This document shows positions 24,182-34,180 of a stretch of DNA of 64,000 bases, in pieces. Both the position numbers and the translations under genes were made by a program. The DNA lies in contig NZ_CP045200.1 of the NCBI RefSeq assembly GCF_018636735.1, positions 62,001 through 126,000 on the forward strand, in the 5' to 3' direction. Each line of letters begins with the position of its first letter. The stretch's first letter is position 1. The notes under the pieces were generated by a model, which was given only the letters and a program-made list of their open reading frames with translations, was not told where the DNA came from and did no database searches. This DNA is from Erythrobacter sp. 3-20A1M (GTDB lineage: Bacteria; Pseudomonadota; Alphaproteobacteria; Sphingomonadales; Sphingomonadaceae).

Positions 24182-25569
24182 AGGAACTGCGCGAACGCCT
24201 CCTGCACCGCCTCGGCGAGATCCCGTGCGGAAAAGGCCGGACCGGCCAGCGTCGCGGCTCGGTGCTGGAGGAAGACGCCAGCCGTCGCGGCGTCGGTAAT
24301 GCTGTCACCGGTGGCAAGCCGGGACGCGATCGTGCCCGCCAGCACATCGCCGGTCCCCGCGACCGACAACCAGCTCGGCCCACGCGGGAAGAACAGCGTA
24401 TCGCCATCGGCCACCAGCAGCGTGTCCGGCCCCTTGGCGAGCACCGCCGCTCCGATCGCATCATGGAGCGCCAGCGCGCGGTCGAGCTTGGTATCGCCAT
24501 CGACCTCGAACGCTCCGCACAGCTTCGCCAGTTCGCCCTCGTGCGGGGTCAGCAGCAGGCGGGTGGCGTCCACCCCTTCGAGCATGTCGGGATCGAGCAG
24601 ATGGAGCGCGTCGGCATCCAGTACCGCTCTCGCCCCCGTGCCGAGAACCGCCGCCAGCCGCTCGCGCGATCGCGCGCTCCGCCCCAGACCCGGACCCGCC
24701 AGGATCGCGCGGATATGATCGTCCCGCAGCGCCTCGGACAGGTCGCTCTCGTCCAGCACGAGATCCGCCGGGACGTCGGGATGGGAGTGGCTCGCCAGCA
24801 GCTTCACATAGCCCGCTCCCGCGCCCATCGCCGCACGCGAGGCGAGGAGCGTGGCGCCCGGCATCTCCCCACCGACAACCGCCAGCAAGCCGCGGGTGTA
24901 TTTGTAGGCGTCCGGTTCGGGCGCACGAAAAGACGGTGCCTGCGCGAGCTTTCCGCCTTCGGCGATAACTTCGACCCCGATATCGATTAGTCGCAATGCG
25001 CCGGACTTAAGTGCGCCTTCGCCGCTGAAATGCGCAACCTTCCACGCGCCGAGCGCGAGGGTCAGGTCGTACTCCGGCACCCGGTTCAGGCAGTGCCCGC
25101 GATCCGTTTCCACCCCGCTCGGCAGATCGATGGCGACGGCGTGGTCGTGCGCTTCGTGGAGTGTCGCGAGTAGCGCCTGCAAATCGTCGGAGAGCGCGCG
25201 CGAAAGTCCGCTGCCGAACAGCGCATCGACGAACACCGCGCCGTTCGCGCCGTCTGCATCGCAAGAGACATCGACCGGGCAATCCTCCCGCGCGGCCTTT
25301 GCCGTGTCGGTCGAGGGATCGAGCGGCGCGACCACGCGCACCTCGCCGCCACGCCGCGCCAGCTCTGCGGCAATCACATAGCCGTCGCCGCCATTGTTGC
25401 CGGGGCCGCACAGTACCGTGACCGCGTGACCGGCGGCGAGACGCCAGACCCAATGCGCCGCGCCCTCGCCGGCACGCTGCATCAGCTCGCGCTCGGAAAT
25501 GCCCTGCTCGACCAGTCGCTGTTCGGCCTGGCGCGTTTCGTTCGCGGTGAGGACCGGATCAGCGGGCAT
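24178..25569 (-). CDS. nnr: Bifunctional NAD(P)H-hydrate epimerase / dehydratase
   Basis: A 463-residue fusion of two repair activities for damaged nicotinamide cofactors. The N-terminal YjeF-type epimerase domain (about residues 10-205) has LCGPGNNGGDGYVIAAEL near 54 and the acidic FVDALFGSGL near 115. The C-terminal ADP-dependent dehydratase of the ribokinase fold (about 225-455) has LAGPGLGRS near 290, LLTPHEGELAKL near 337 and the catalytic A-G-T-G-D-V-L-A-G near 402. It converts R-NAD(P)HX to S and dehydrates it to NAD(P)H in the cytoplasm. It is coupled both ways: 11 bp overlap with the lipoprotein gene upstream and 4 bp with the methyltransferase gene downstream. Confidence 0.94.
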   Translation of the reverse strand: MPADPVLTANETRQAEQRLVEQGISERELMQRAGEGAAHWVWRLAAGHAVTVLCGPGNNGGDGYVIAAELARRGGEVRVVAPLDPSTDTAKAAREDCPVDVSCDADGANGAVFVDALFGSGLSRALSDDLQALLATLHEAHDHAVAIDLPSGVETDRGHCLNRVPEYDLTLALGAWKVAHFSGEGALKSGALRLIDIGVEVIAEGGKLAQAPSFRAPEPDAYKYTRGLLAVVGGEMPGATLLASRAAMGAGAGYVKLLASHSHPDVPADLVLDESDLSEALRDDHIRAILAGPGLGRSARSRERLAAVLGTGARAVLDADALHLLDPDMLEGVDATRLLLTPHEGELAKLCGAFEVDGDTKLDRALALHDAIGAAVLAKGPDTLLVADGDTLFFPRGPSWLSVAGTGDVLAGTIASRLATGDSITDAATAGVFLQHRAATLAGPAFSARDLAEAVQEAFAQFL

Positions 25570-25939
25570 TGCGGCTCTTCGGGGCGGGCCAGCGATAGCG
25601 GTCGCGCCCGATGGTCATCACGATGTAATCGCCCGCGATCTCGGACGACCCACGATCGACACCCGCGGCGGCGACATAGCCGCTCGGGCTGTCGCCCTTG
25701 TCCAGCCGGTGGAAGCTGCCATCGGGGTTGGTCACCCGCCAGTGGTCGCTCGATCCCACCCGCTCCAGCGTACAGTCGGGCGCGAAGGTGGGTGCACCCG
25801 ACGGAGCGCATTCCAATGGGGGATTGGCGTTGTCTATCGCGGCGGACAGGCCCGTGGCATCGCCCGCCGACGAATTGTCGCAGCCCGCCAGCGCAAGCGC
25901 GACCAGCGCGATGGAACCGAAGCGACCGCGCCCGGTCAT
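25559..25939 (-). CDS. Small putative lipoprotein
   Basis: A 126-residue protein with a lipoprotein signal: basic start, [13 protein letters not shown], lipidation cysteine at residue 20. The mature part has two further cysteines (LECAPS and PDCTLER, able to form a disulfide) and a segment [18 protein letters not shown] that looks like a small beta domain. I do not recognise the family. It starts inside the ilvD stop (ATGA overlap) and its end overlaps the nnr start by 11 bp, so it sits in a tightly coupled ilvD-lipoprotein-nnr-methyltransferase unit. Confidence 0.75.
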   Translation of the reverse strand: MTGRGRFGSIALVALALAGCDNSSAGDATGLSAAIDNANPPLECAPSGAPTFAPDCTLERVGSSDHWRVTNPDGSFHRLDKGDSPSGYVAAAGVDRGSSEIAGDYIVMTIGRDRYRWPAPKSRNAR

Positions 25940-27783
25940 GCGTCCTCGATCCGCGTCACGTCGCGCACCGCTCCCTTCGCCGCACTGGTCGCCATCGCGG
26001 CATAGGCGCGCAAGGCGACCGAGACCTTGCGGCTGCGCGGAGCGGCCGGTTTCCAGCCTGAAGCGTCCATCGCCTCGCGCCGTTTCGCCAGCGTGGCGGC
26101 ATCCACCGCGAGATTGATCGTGCGATTGGGGATGTCGATCTCGATCCGGTCGCCTTCTTCCACCAGCCCGATCGTGCCGCCCTCCGCCGCTTCGGGCGAG
26201 GCGTGGCCGATCGACAGGCCCGAGGTACCGCCGGAAAAGCGCCCGTCGGTGATGAGCGCGCAATCCTTCCCCAGCCCCTTCGATTTGAGATAGCTGGTCG
26301 GGTAGAGCATTTCCTGCATGCCCGGCCCGCCGCGCGGCCCTTCGTAGCGGATGACGACCACGTCGCCTTCGCGCACCTGGTCGGTCAGGATCGCGGCGAC
26401 GGCGGCGTCCTGGCTCTCGAACACCCGCGCGGGGCCGTGGAAGGTGAGGATACTGTCGTCCACGCCCGCGGTCTTCACGATGCAGCCATCCTCGGCGAGG
26501 TTGCCGTAAAGCACTGCGAGCCCGCCATCCTGGCTGAAGGCATGTTCCCGGGAGCGGATCACCCCGGCCTCGCGGTCGAGATCGACCGCGTCCCAGCGCC
26601 GGTCCTGGCTGAAGGCGGTCTGCGTCGGCACGCCGCCGGGCGCCGCACGGTAGAAATCGTGCACGGTCGGCTGCCCGGTGCGCACCACGTCCCAATCGTC
26701 CAGCGCGTCGGCCATGGTCGGGCTGTGGACCGTCGGCACCGCCGTATCGAGCAGGCCCGCCCGGTCGAGTTCGCCCAGGATCGCCATGATCCCGCCCGCG
26801 CGATGGACATCCTCCATGTGAACGTCGGACTTCGCGGGCGCAACCTTGCACAAGCATGGGACATGGCGGCTGAGCCGGTCGATGTCGGCCATGGTGAAAT
26901 CGACCTCCGCCTCGTGCGCCGCGGCGAGCAAATGCAGCACGGTATTGGTCGAGCCGCCCATCGCGATGTCGAGGCTCATGGCGTTCTCGAACGCGGTCTT
27001 GCCCGCGATGGTCCGCGGCAGGACGCTGTCGTCGTCTTCCTCGTACCAGCGCTTGCACAGCGCCACCGCCAGCCGCCCGGCCCGCAGGAACAGGCTCTTG
27101 CGGTCGGCATGGGTCGCCAAGGTCGAGCCATTGCCGGGCAGGGAAAGGCCCAGCGCTTCCGTCAGGCAGTTCATCGAATTGGCGGTGAACATGCCGCTGC
27201 ACGATCCGCAGGTCGGGCAGGCGGAGCGCTCGATGCTCGCCACTTCCTCGTCGGTGTAGCTTTCGTCGCCCGCGGCCACCATCGCATCGACCAGGTCGAG
27301 GGCGCGCTCCTGCCCTTTCACCACGACCTTGCCCGCTTCCATCGGCCCGCCGCTGACGAACACGGTCGGGATGTTGAGCCGCATGGTCGCCATGAGCATG
27401 CCGGGCGTGATTTTGTCGCAGTTGGAGATGCACACCATCGCATCGGCGCAGTGGGCGTTGACCATGTATTCGACGCTGTCGGCGATCAGGTCGCGGCTCG
27501 GCAGCGAATAGAGCATGCCGTCATGGCCCATCGCGATCCCGTCATCGACCGCGATAGTGTTGAATTCCTTGGCGACACCGCCCGCCGCCTCGATCTCGCG
27601 CGCGACCATCTGGCCCAGATCCTTCAGGTGGACATGGCCCGGCACGAACTGGGTGAAGGAATTGACGACGGCGACGATCGGCTTGCCGAAATCCTCGTCC
27701 TTCATTCCCGTCGCGCGCCACAGCCCGCGCGCGCCTGCCATGTTGCGGCCATGGGTGGAGGTGCGGGAACGGTAGGCGGGCAT
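25936..27783 (-). CDS. ilvD: Dihydroxy-acid dehydratase
   Basis: A 615-residue enzyme of valine, leucine and isoleucine synthesis that dehydrates 2,3-dihydroxy-isovalerate and its homolog in the cytoplasm. The iron-sulfur cysteines are in [12 protein letters not shown] near residue 122 and [12 protein letters not shown] near 195. [17 protein letters not shown] near 35 and the late [11 protein letters not shown] near 485 (catalytic serine region) are also typical. Length is normal for the 616-residue form. It heads the coupled run to the rRNA methyltransferase. The 79 bp upstream separate it from the N-formylglutamate amidohydrolase gene on the same strand. Confidence 0.97.
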   Translation of the reverse strand: MPAYRSRTSTHGRNMAGARGLWRATGMKDEDFGKPIVAVVNSFTQFVPGHVHLKDLGQMVAREIEAAGGVAKEFNTIAVDDGIAMGHDGMLYSLPSRDLIADSVEYMVNAHCADAMVCISNCDKITPGMLMATMRLNIPTVFVSGGPMEAGKVVVKGQERALDLVDAMVAAGDESYTDEEVASIERSACPTCGSCSGMFTANSMNCLTEALGLSLPGNGSTLATHADRKSLFLRAGRLAVALCKRWYEEDDDSVLPRTIAGKTAFENAMSLDIAMGGSTNTVLHLLAAAHEAEVDFTMADIDRLSRHVPCLCKVAPAKSDVHMEDVHRAGGIMAILGELDRAGLLDTAVPTVHSPTMADALDDWDVVRTGQPTVHDFYRAAPGGVPTQTAFSQDRRWDAVDLDREAGVIRSREHAFSQDGGLAVLYGNLAEDGCIVKTAGVDDSILTFHGPARVFESQDAAVAAILTDQVREGDVVVIRYEGPRGGPGMQEMLYPTSYLKSKGLGKDCALITDGRFSGGTSGLSIGHASPEAAEGGTIGLVEEGDRIEIDIPNRTINLAVDAATLAKRREAMDASGWKPAAPRSRKVSVALRAYAAMATSAAKGAVRDVTRIEDA

Positions 27784-27862
27784 TGCGAAAATCCTGTCGG
27801 TCGTCGGCGGTTGGGGTCGCGACCCTAGGGGAACGCGGCGGCGCTGTCGAAACGGGTTTTCT

Positions 27863-28594
27863 TTACCCGCCCTTCAGCGCAAGTGCGGTGCGGTTGGCGA
27901 TATCGGCGACCAGCGCGGCCCAGCGCGACTGATCGGCCTCGGTCTGAACCAGGTCCTGCCGGATCTCGATCGTGAGATAGCGCCGCCCGTGCGCCTCCGC
28001 ATGGCGGTCCATCGTCGCATTCAGCTGCTTGCCTGAATAGGGCTGGTTGTCGCCCACGGTCAGGCCCTCCTCCCCGAAAAGCCGAATCGCGTGGCGGGCG
28101 GCGGAATCGTCCCGATTGTAGAGCAGGCCCACTTCCCACGGCCGCTCTTCCTCCTTGCTCTCAAGGTCGGGCGTGAAGGTATGGAGCGCCACGATCAGCT
28201 CGGGCCGCGCGGCATCGAGCCACTTGGCCAGCGCCTCGTGATACGGGCGGTGGAAACGGTTCAGCCGCATCTCGCGGTCGGCACCGATATTGCCGGGAAT
28301 GGTGTGCCCGTCGCTGGTCATCGGGATCGCCGCCGGATCGTCCTCTGTCCGGTGAAGGTCGACCACCAGGCGGCTGACAGTGGCGATATGCGCCGGGATG
28401 GCGTGCCGACGAGCCAGCCGTTCGGCCATGCCGTTCACGCCGATATCCACCGCGATATGCGTGTCGAGCAGCCGGTCGGGAATGCCGAGCGGAATGTCCT
28501 CGGGAACGTAATTCGATGCATGATCCGCGACGCAGACGATCTTCCCCGGCACCGGCTCACCGACCTGGCGATAGGGCTTGTCGTCAATCATCAT
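27863..28594 (-). CDS. N-formylglutamate amidohydrolase family protein
   Basis: A 243-residue zinc-dependent hydrolase. It has [11 protein letters not shown] near residue 30, [12 protein letters not shown] near 55, [11 protein letters not shown] near 85 and [12 protein letters not shown] near 137, all family landmarks with conserved acid/histidine pairs. The family releases formate from N-formylglutamate in histidine breakdown, but many members stand outside hut operons, as here, and may act on other N-acyl amino acids. ATG 28594 gives a 4-bp overlap (ATGA) with the ispE stop. An ATG 24 bases upstream would lie inside ispE. Confidence 0.85.
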   Translation of the reverse strand: MMIDDKPYRQVGEPVPGKIVCVADHASNYVPEDIPLGIPDRLLDTHIAVDIGVNGMAERLARRHAIPAHIATVSRLVVDLHRTEDDPAAIPMTSDGHTIPGNIGADREMRLNRFHRPYHEALAKWLDAARPELIVALHTFTPDLESKEEERPWEVGLLYNRDDSAARHAIRLFGEEGLTVGDNQPYSGKQLNATMDRHAEAHGRRYLTIEIRQDLVQTEADQSRWAALVADIANRTALALKGG

Positions 28595-29397
28595 CGCAAT
28601 CGTCCTCGCATCTGCCACCAGCCCGCATGGTCCCGGGCCAGCATTTCTGCGGCTTCATGTAGGGATTCGGCGCTCGAATACAAAGCGAAGCAGGTCGCGC
28701 CGGAGCCCGACATGCGCGCGAGCATGGGCTCGGTTTCGGCCAGGGCAGCAAGCACACCCGCGATCGGCGGGCATAGCGCGATTGCCGGGCCTTCCAGATC
28801 GTTGCGCCCGGCCAGCGCGATCTCGCGCACGGTTCCGCGGGGCATCGCACCGCGATCACGCCCGTCCCAATGCGCGAACACCGGGCCGGTGGAGAGCGGC
28901 GTGCGGGGATTGGCCAGCAATACATGCGTGCCCGCCAGGTCGTTGTCGATCGGCTCCAACTCGGTGCCCGTACCGCGCCCGATGCAGGCGACGCTCTCGA
29001 CGCAGGCAGGCACATCGGCCCCCAGCTTCGCGGCGCGTTCCCGCCAGTCGTCGGGCAGGCCGTGCAGTTCGCGTACGATCCTAAACACCGCCCCCGCATC
29101 GGCCGAGCCCCCGCCCAACCCCGCCGCGACGGGGAGGTTCTTCTCCAGCGTGGTCGTAAGACTGTCCTGCCGGGGCAGTGCATTCAGCGCGCGCGCAACC
29201 AGATTGTCGAACGGATCGCTTAGCGTACCCGCAAACTCGCCAACGGTCTCGACCCGGTCGGCTTCGGCCGGGCGAGCGGTCAGCGTGTCACCCACATCGA
29301 CGAAGGCGAACAACGTCTCGAGCTCGTGATACCCATCGTCCCGCCGCGCGCGGACATGCAGCGCAAGGTTGATCTTGGCGTAAGCGGTTTCGCGCAT
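28591..29397 (-). CDS. ispE: 4-(cytidine 5'-diphospho)-2-C-methyl-D-erythritol kinase
   Basis: A 268-residue GHMP kinase of the MEP isoprenoid pathway. The N-terminal motif YAKINLALHVRARRDDGYHEL includes the lysine and aspartate typical of IspE. The ATP-binding glycine-rich loop is PVAAGLGGGSADAGA near residue 90 and the third motif is MSGSGATCFALY near 237. It phosphorylates CDP-methylerythritol in the cytoplasm. The next gene starts inside its stop codon. Upstream lie 158 bp rich in inverted repeats (29403-29531). Confidence 0.96.
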   Translation of the reverse strand: MRETAYAKINLALHVRARRDDGYHELETLFAFVDVGDTLTARPAEADRVETVGEFAGTLSDPFDNLVARALNALPRQDSLTTTLEKNLPVAAGLGGGSADAGAVFRIVRELHGLPDDWRERAAKLGADVPACVESVACIGRGTGTELEPIDNDLAGTHVLLANPRTPLSTGPVFAHWDGRDRGAMPRGTVREIALAGRNDLEGPAIALCPPIAGVLAALAETEPMLARMSGSGATCFALYSSAESLHEAAEMLARDHAGWWQMRGRLR

Positions 29398-29402
29398 CAG
29401 AG

Positions 29403-29456
29403 CCCTCTCCCCTCGCGGGAGAGGGTTGAGTGAGGGGACCGAAGCGCCCGCTTCGG
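29403..29456. repeat. Intergenic palindromic repeats (two hairpins)
   Basis: The first hairpin has arms CCCTCTCCC (29403-29411) and GGGAGAGGG (29417-29425). The second has arms CCGAAGCG (29439-29446) and CGCTTCGG (29449-29456). A third, weaker one (TCTCCC/GGGAGA, 29515-29531) follows after 58 bp. CCCTCTCCC-type palindromes are widespread intergenic repeats in proteobacteria. They lie between the small membrane gene and ispE, where they could end transcription of the former on the minus strand. Confidence 0.7.
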
Positions 29457-29555
29457 CCCATGCCCCCTCTCAACTGCGACTAGGGCTTGCATACGCAGAC
29501 CCAAGTCTCGTATCTCTCCCTTAAGGGGAGAAAGGAAGAAGGGAGCCACGCCAAC

Positions 29556-29864
29556 TCAAATCCCTCCACCTGAATTAAAGAGGTAAATTCCGAAAAATAG
29601 CAAAGCCGAGAGCATCCAGATCACTAAAGTTCCAAACCATTCTTGGCGCCGCCTAAAAAGGAGCAGTGTGACGGTCGGTAGGACGGCACCGAGTATGAAG
29701 AAGCCTAGCGCCACGTACCGGTACCAGATTTCTTGTTGTAGGCTGGAGTATGGCCCCTGCGAGAAAGACGTAGCAATTGCGCCCATGGACAGAAGATTGA
29801 CGACCACCAGGATCAGCACGCACCCCAACGGTGCGCCCGGAGTGGACGCCTTATCGCTCCCCAT
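29556..29864 (-). CDS. Small three-segment membrane protein of unknown function
   Basis: A 102-residue protein starting MGSDKASTPGAP at ATG 29864, which shares one base with the ETF-QO stop (TGATG), so it is translationally coupled. Three hydrophobic segments are visible: CVLILVVVNLLSMGAIA, YVALGFFILGAVLPTVTLL and LVIWMLSALLFFGIYLF, the last ending at the C-terminus. A short RRRQEWF loop lies between the second and third. I do not recognise it. Its codons are clearly richer in A/T than those of its neighbours, which suggests recent acquisition. Confidence 0.7.
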   Translation of the reverse strand: MGSDKASTPGAPLGCVLILVVVNLLSMGAIATSFSQGPYSSLQQEIWYRYVALGFFILGAVLPTVTLLLFRRRQEWFGTLVIWMLSALLFFGIYLFNSGGGI

Positions 29865-31513
29865 CACATATTCGGATAGTTCGGCCCGCCGCCGCCTTCG
29901 GGCGTTGTCCATTCGATGTTCTGGTTAGGGTCCTTGATGTCGCAAGTCTTGCAGTGGACGCAATTCTGCGAGTTGATGACGAATTTCGGCTCGCCCGTAT
30001 CCTCGTTCTCGACCCATTCGTAGACGCCCGCGGGGCAGTAGCGGGTCGAGGGACCGGCATAGACGCCGAGCTCGCTGCGCTTCTGCAGCTCCATGTCCTC
30101 CACCAGCAAATGGTTGCGCTGGTCTTCGGCATGGTTGGTGAAGCTGTAGGCGACGCTGGTCAGCCGGTCGAAGCTGATCTCGCCATCTGGCTTGGGATAG
30201 GCGATCGGCTGGTGCAGGTCGGCGCGCTGCAATTCCTCGTAATCGCGGTGATGCTTCATCGAGAGCGGCAGGCCGATCTTCAGCTGGCGCATCCACATAT
30301 CGACGCCCGCCAGGATCGTGCCGACATCGCCGCCGAACTTGGCGACCAGCGGCTGCGCGTTCTTCACCTGCTTCAGTTCCTTCGCGATCCAGCTGTCGCG
30401 CAGGTTGGTGTCGTAATCGGCCAGCTCGGTCTTCTCGTGGCCCGCGGCGATAGCCGCCGCCGCGCTCTCGGCGGCGAGCATGCCGCTCTTCATCGCGGTG
30501 TGGCTGCCCTTGATCCGGGGCACGTTGACGAAGCCCGCCGCGCAGCCGATCAGCGCGCCGCCCGGGAAGGCGAGCCTGGGTACGCTTTGCCAGCCCCCTT
30601 CGTTGATTGCGCGCGCGCCATAGGCGACGCGGGTGCCGCCCTCCAGATATTCGCGGATCGCCGGATGCTGTTTCCAGCGCTGGAATTCCTGGAACGGCGA
30701 GACGTAGGGGTTCTTGTAGTCGAGCGCCGTCACGAAGCCGAGCGCAACCTGCCCGTTTGCCTGGTGGTAGAGGAAGCCCCCGCCCCAGGTATCGCTTTCG
30801 GCCAGCGGCCAGCCTTGCGTGTGGATCACGCGGCCCGGCACATGCTTGTCCGCCGGGATGTCCCACAATTCCTTGATGCCGAGGCCGTAGACCTGCGGCT
30901 GGCAATCCGCCTCCAGGTCGAACTTGGCCTTCATCTTCTTGGTCAGGTTCCCGCGCGCGCCCTCTGCGAAGAGGGTGTATTTCGCGTGGATTTCCATGCC
31001 CGGCTGGTAATCGGGCTTGTGGCTGCCATCCGCCGCCACGCCCATGTCCTGCGTGATGACGCCGGCCACCGCGCCGCTATCGTCGAACAGCACTTCGGAT
31101 GCGGGGAAACCGGGGAAGACCATTACGCCCAGTCCCTCGGCCTGCTCGCCCAGCCAGCGGGCGAGATTGCCCAGCGAGCCGGTGTAGCACCCTTTGTTGG
31201 ACATGAACGGCGGCATCGCGAGGTGCGGGATCGACGTCTTCCCACCCTTCGTCATCAGCCAGTGCCAGTTGTCTGTCACCGGTGTTTCCGCCATCGGGCA
31301 GTCCATGTCGCGCCAGTCGGGCAGCAGCTCGTCGAGCGCCTTGGGATCGACCACCGCACCGGAGAGAATATGCGCCCCGATCTCGGAGCCTTTCTCCAGC
31401 ACGACGACTTCCAGCTCTTCGTTTATCTGCTTCAGCCTGATCGCGGCGGAGAGGCCGGCGACCCCGCCCCCGACAATCACGACGTCGCACGGCATCGATT
31501 CCCGTTCGCTCAT
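29864..31513 (-). CDS. Electron transfer flavoprotein-ubiquinone oxidoreductase
   Basis: A 549-residue membrane-associated flavo-iron-sulfur enzyme that passes electrons from ETF (fatty-acid and amino-acid oxidation) to ubiquinone. The FAD motif is VVIVGGGVAGLSAAIRL at the N-terminus. The quinone-binding region follows GGALIGCAAGFVNVP near 330, and the [4Fe-4S] ligands are at the C-terminus: the cysteine in RYCPAGVYEW and INSQNCVHCKTCDIKDP. ATG 31513 (MSERESMPCDVV) is chosen from family starts. Length matches bacterial and mitochondrial enzymes. It is divergent from the UDG-like gene with 87 bp between. Confidence 0.96.
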   Translation of the reverse strand: MSERESMPCDVVIVGGGVAGLSAAIRLKQINEELEVVVLEKGSEIGAHILSGAVVDPKALDELLPDWRDMDCPMAETPVTDNWHWLMTKGGKTSIPHLAMPPFMSNKGCYTGSLGNLARWLGEQAEGLGVMVFPGFPASEVLFDDSGAVAGVITQDMGVAADGSHKPDYQPGMEIHAKYTLFAEGARGNLTKKMKAKFDLEADCQPQVYGLGIKELWDIPADKHVPGRVIHTQGWPLAESDTWGGGFLYHQANGQVALGFVTALDYKNPYVSPFQEFQRWKQHPAIREYLEGGTRVAYGARAINEGGWQSVPRLAFPGGALIGCAAGFVNVPRIKGSHTAMKSGMLAAESAAAAIAAGHEKTELADYDTNLRDSWIAKELKQVKNAQPLVAKFGGDVGTILAGVDMWMRQLKIGLPLSMKHHRDYEELQRADLHQPIAYPKPDGEISFDRLTSVAYSFTNHAEDQRNHLLVEDMELQKRSELGVYAGPSTRYCPAGVYEWVENEDTGEPKFVINSQNCVHCKTCDIKDPNQNIEWTTPEGGGGPNYPNM

Positions 31514-31600
31514 GCGCTCTAATCCTTCCCCATTGGAATGCTTGGAATATACGGCAAATGCCTTGATTGGTGCCTTGCGACAGGTCAAGACCCGCCCTGC

Positions 31601-32407
31601 GTGACGGATGAAGCCCCACCCCTTTCCGCTCGGGAGCAGATCGCGGCGGCGCTCGCCTGGTGGCGCGATGCCGGGGTCGCGATCGATACGGGCGATGCCG
31701 TTACGGCATGGCTCGACGCGGAAACCGGCGGCGCTGCCGATGACGCTTCTCCCGATACCAAGCCGCGCGCGGCACCCAAGGTTCCCAAACCCGCTCCCCC
31801 GCCTCAGGGTCGCGAGGCGATTTCTCGCATCGCAACCGATCCGGTCGTGCAGGCGGGCGGCGATCCGGCGAACTGGCCGACCGATCTCGAATCGTTTCGG
31901 ACCTGGTGGCTGGAGGATCGCTCGATCGATCGCGGCGGGGCCTATCCGCGCGTTGCGCCGCGCGGAGCCGCGGGCGCGGAACTGATGGTCGTGGTCGAAC
32001 AGCCGGAGGAGAGCGACAACGATCGGCTCCTTTCCGGGCCGAAGGGCGCCTTCCTCGATGCGATCCTGCGCGCCATGGCGGTGGGCGCGGACGCAGCGTA
32101 CCTCGCGGCGCTCCTCCCCCGCCATACGCTTCATCCCGATTGGGAGGAAATCGGTCGCGCCGGATACGCGAAATTGCTGGCGCACCACATCGATATGGTC
32201 GGCCCGAAGCGCATTATTTGCTTCGGTCGCAACATCCTGTCCCACATTCCACACGAGCCAGCGCAGCAGGCTGACAATACACGGATTTTTAACCATGACG
32301 AGGGAGGGATAGACCTGTTGCCGGCCGGCGACTTCGCGACCCTGCTACAGCGCAAGGCGGCGCGAACCCGGTTCTGGCGCAACTGGCTCGCTTGGACGGA
32401 TAGGTAA
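31601..32407 (+). CDS. Uracil-DNA glycosylase superfamily protein, divergent
   Basis: A protein of about 268 residues with a proline-rich linker after residue 50 (RAAPKVPKPAPPPQ). The domain that follows has AELMVVVEQPEESDND, LLSGPKGAFLDAILRAM, AAYLAALLPRHTLHP and GPKRIICFGRN, the arrangement of family-4-like uracil-DNA glycosylases. However, the four iron-sulfur cysteines of family 4 are missing (only one cysteine is seen in the domain) and the usual G-E-A-P-G motif reads VVEQPEE. It may be an inactive or altered member. The start is uncertain: GTG 31601 or ATG 31538. It is followed by the lytic transglycosylase gene three bases later. Confidence 0.65.
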   Translation: MTDEAPPLSAREQIAAALAWWRDAGVAIDTGDAVTAWLDAETGGAADDASPDTKPRAAPKVPKPAPPPQGREAISRIATDPVVQAGGDPANWPTDLESFRTWWLEDRSIDRGGAYPRVAPRGAAGAELMVVVEQPEESDNDRLLSGPKGAFLDAILRAMAVGADAAYLAALLPRHTLHPDWEEIGRAGYAKLLAHHIDMVGPKRIICFGRNILSHIPHEPAQQADNTRIFNHDEGGIDLLPAGDFATLLQRKAARTRFWRNWLAWTDR

Positions 32408-32410
32408 ATC

Positions 32411-34180
32411 ATGGCACCCAAACGCAAGGGCTTCGCAGCCGCACTGATCGGAATAGCCGCTCTGGGCGCGCTCCCCGCGCCCGCGATGGCGAACAGCAGC
32501 GCGGTCGATTATTTCCGCGCTCGCGCCACGTCGAGCAACGTACCGCAGCTCCTCTCTTCCGACGAGCGGGCGTTCTACGCCGACCTGTTCCGCGCGATCG
32601 ATGGTCAGGACTGGGTCAAGGTCGACACGATGCTGGCGCAGAAGCCGGACGGCCCGCTGACGCAGGTCGCGATGGCCGAATACTATCTCGACGCCAATTC
32701 CCCGCGGATCGAACTGCCCGCGATCCAGGCGTGGCTGGCGAAGGGAGACAGCCTGCCGCAGGCCGAGCAGATCACCAATCTTGGCATGAAGCGCGGGCTG
32801 ATGAGCGCGCCCTATCTGCCGCGCCAGAACAGCTTCACCAGCCAGCCCTACATCTCCAAGCGCATCCTGCCCGACGGCATTCGGGACGGGACGATGCCCG
32901 CCGACATCGCAAGCGCCATTACCGAGCGTATCGTAAGCGACGATCCGGACGGCGCGCGGCTCCTCCTCGACGGGATCAACGCGACGCTCAGCTCCGCCGC
33001 GCGGGCCGAATGGCGCCAGCGCGTCGCGTGGAGCTATTACATCGAGAACCAGGACCCCGCCGCCTTCGCCATGGCGCAGACGGTTGCCGAGGGCAGCGGC
33101 CCGTGGGTCGCCGAAGGGGCCTGGGTCGCCGGGCTCGCCGCATGGCGGATGGGCCATTGCGAACCGGCGGCGCAGGGGTTCCGCGACGCGGCGCGCCAGG
33201 CCGCCAACCCGGAACTTTCGGCGGCGGGCTACTACTGGGCTTCGCGCGCGCTGGTGCGGTGCCGCAAGCCAGAGGCAGCGGCGGAGGAACTGCGCGGGGC
33301 CGCGCGGATGGACGAAACGCTCTATGGCATGCTGGCGCGCGAGCAATTGGGCGAGACCCTGCCCGGAGCCGGTGCGACCGCAGATCTGGACGCCAATGAC
33401 TGGCGGCGGCTGCGCGATGTCGACAATGTGCGCGTCGCCGTCGCCCTGTCCGAAATCGGGCGCGACGAACTCGCGGACGAGGTGCTGCGCCACCAGGCCC
33501 GCATCGGCGATCCGGACCAGTTCGACGCGCTATGCCGGCTCGCGCGCGAGCTTGGCCTGCCTTCCACCCAGCTGTGGATGGCGCACAACGTGCCGCGCGG
33601 CGGCCATGCCGACCCCTCGCTGCGCTATCCCGCGCCCAAATGGCAGCCGGTCGACGGCTGGAAGGTCGATCCCGCTCTCGCCTTCGCCCATTCGCTGCAG
33701 GAATCGAATTTCCGCGCCGCCGTGGTCAGCCCGAAGGGTGCGCGCGGCCTGATGCAGATCATGCCCGCCGCGGCGCAAGATCATTCGGGCGCGCTGGGTT
33801 ACACCGGGCGGCCGAGCGATCTCAATCGCCCGGAAGTCAATCTCGCCTTCGGGCAGCGCCATCTCGAAACGCTCAAAAATAGCGGCGCGACCGGCGGGCT
33901 GCTGCCGAAGGTGATGGCCGCCTACAATGCCGGGCTGGTCCCGGTCGGCCGCTGGAACAGCGAGGTCAACGACGAGGACGATCCGCTGCTCTACATGGAA
34001 AGCATCCCCTATTGGGAAACGCGCGGTTACGTCGCGATCGTGATGCGCAATTACTGGATGTACGAGCGGCAGGCCGCCGCCCCCTCCCCCAGCCGCGAGG
34101 CCCTGGCGCAGGGGATGTGGCCGACCTTCCCGGATGTCTCCTCGGGCGGCGGACCGGTCCGGCTCAGCCGCGCCGACTGA
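32411..34180 (+). CDS. Soluble lytic transglycosylase (Slt70-like)
   Basis: A 589-residue periplasmic muramidase that cleaves peptidoglycan glycan strands to 1,6-anhydro ends. It has a signal peptide (KGFAAALIGIAALGALPAPAMA). A long helical superhelix of about 380 residues comes next (TPR-like repeats such as WVAEGAWVAGLAAWRMGHCEPAAQGF). The C-terminal catalytic domain has the active-site glutamate in AHSLQESNFRAAVVSPKGA near residue 430 and GLMQIMPAAA, then VMAAYNAG. It ends in a serine/proline-rich tail. Its stop overlaps the moaB start (TGATG). Confidence 0.92.
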   Translation: MAPKRKGFAAALIGIAALGALPAPAMANSSAVDYFRARATSSNVPQLLSSDERAFYADLFRAIDGQDWVKVDTMLAQKPDGPLTQVAMAEYYLDANSPRIELPAIQAWLAKGDSLPQAEQITNLGMKRGLMSAPYLPRQNSFTSQPYISKRILPDGIRDGTMPADIASAITERIVSDDPDGARLLLDGINATLSSAARAEWRQRVAWSYYIENQDPAAFAMAQTVAEGSGPWVAEGAWVAGLAAWRMGHCEPAAQGFRDAARQAANPELSAAGYYWASRALVRCRKPEAAAEELRGAARMDETLYGMLAREQLGETLPGAGATADLDANDWRRLRDVDNVRVAVALSEIGRDELADEVLRHQARIGDPDQFDALCRLARELGLPSTQLWMAHNVPRGGHADPSLRYPAPKWQPVDGWKVDPALAFAHSLQESNFRAAVVSPKGARGLMQIMPAAAQDHSGALGYTGRPSDLNRPEVNLAFGQRHLETLKNSGATGGLLPKVMAAYNAGLVPVGRWNSEVNDEDDPLLYMESIPYWETRGYVAIVMRNYWMYERQAAAPSPSREALAQGMWPTFPDVSSGGGPVRLSRAD

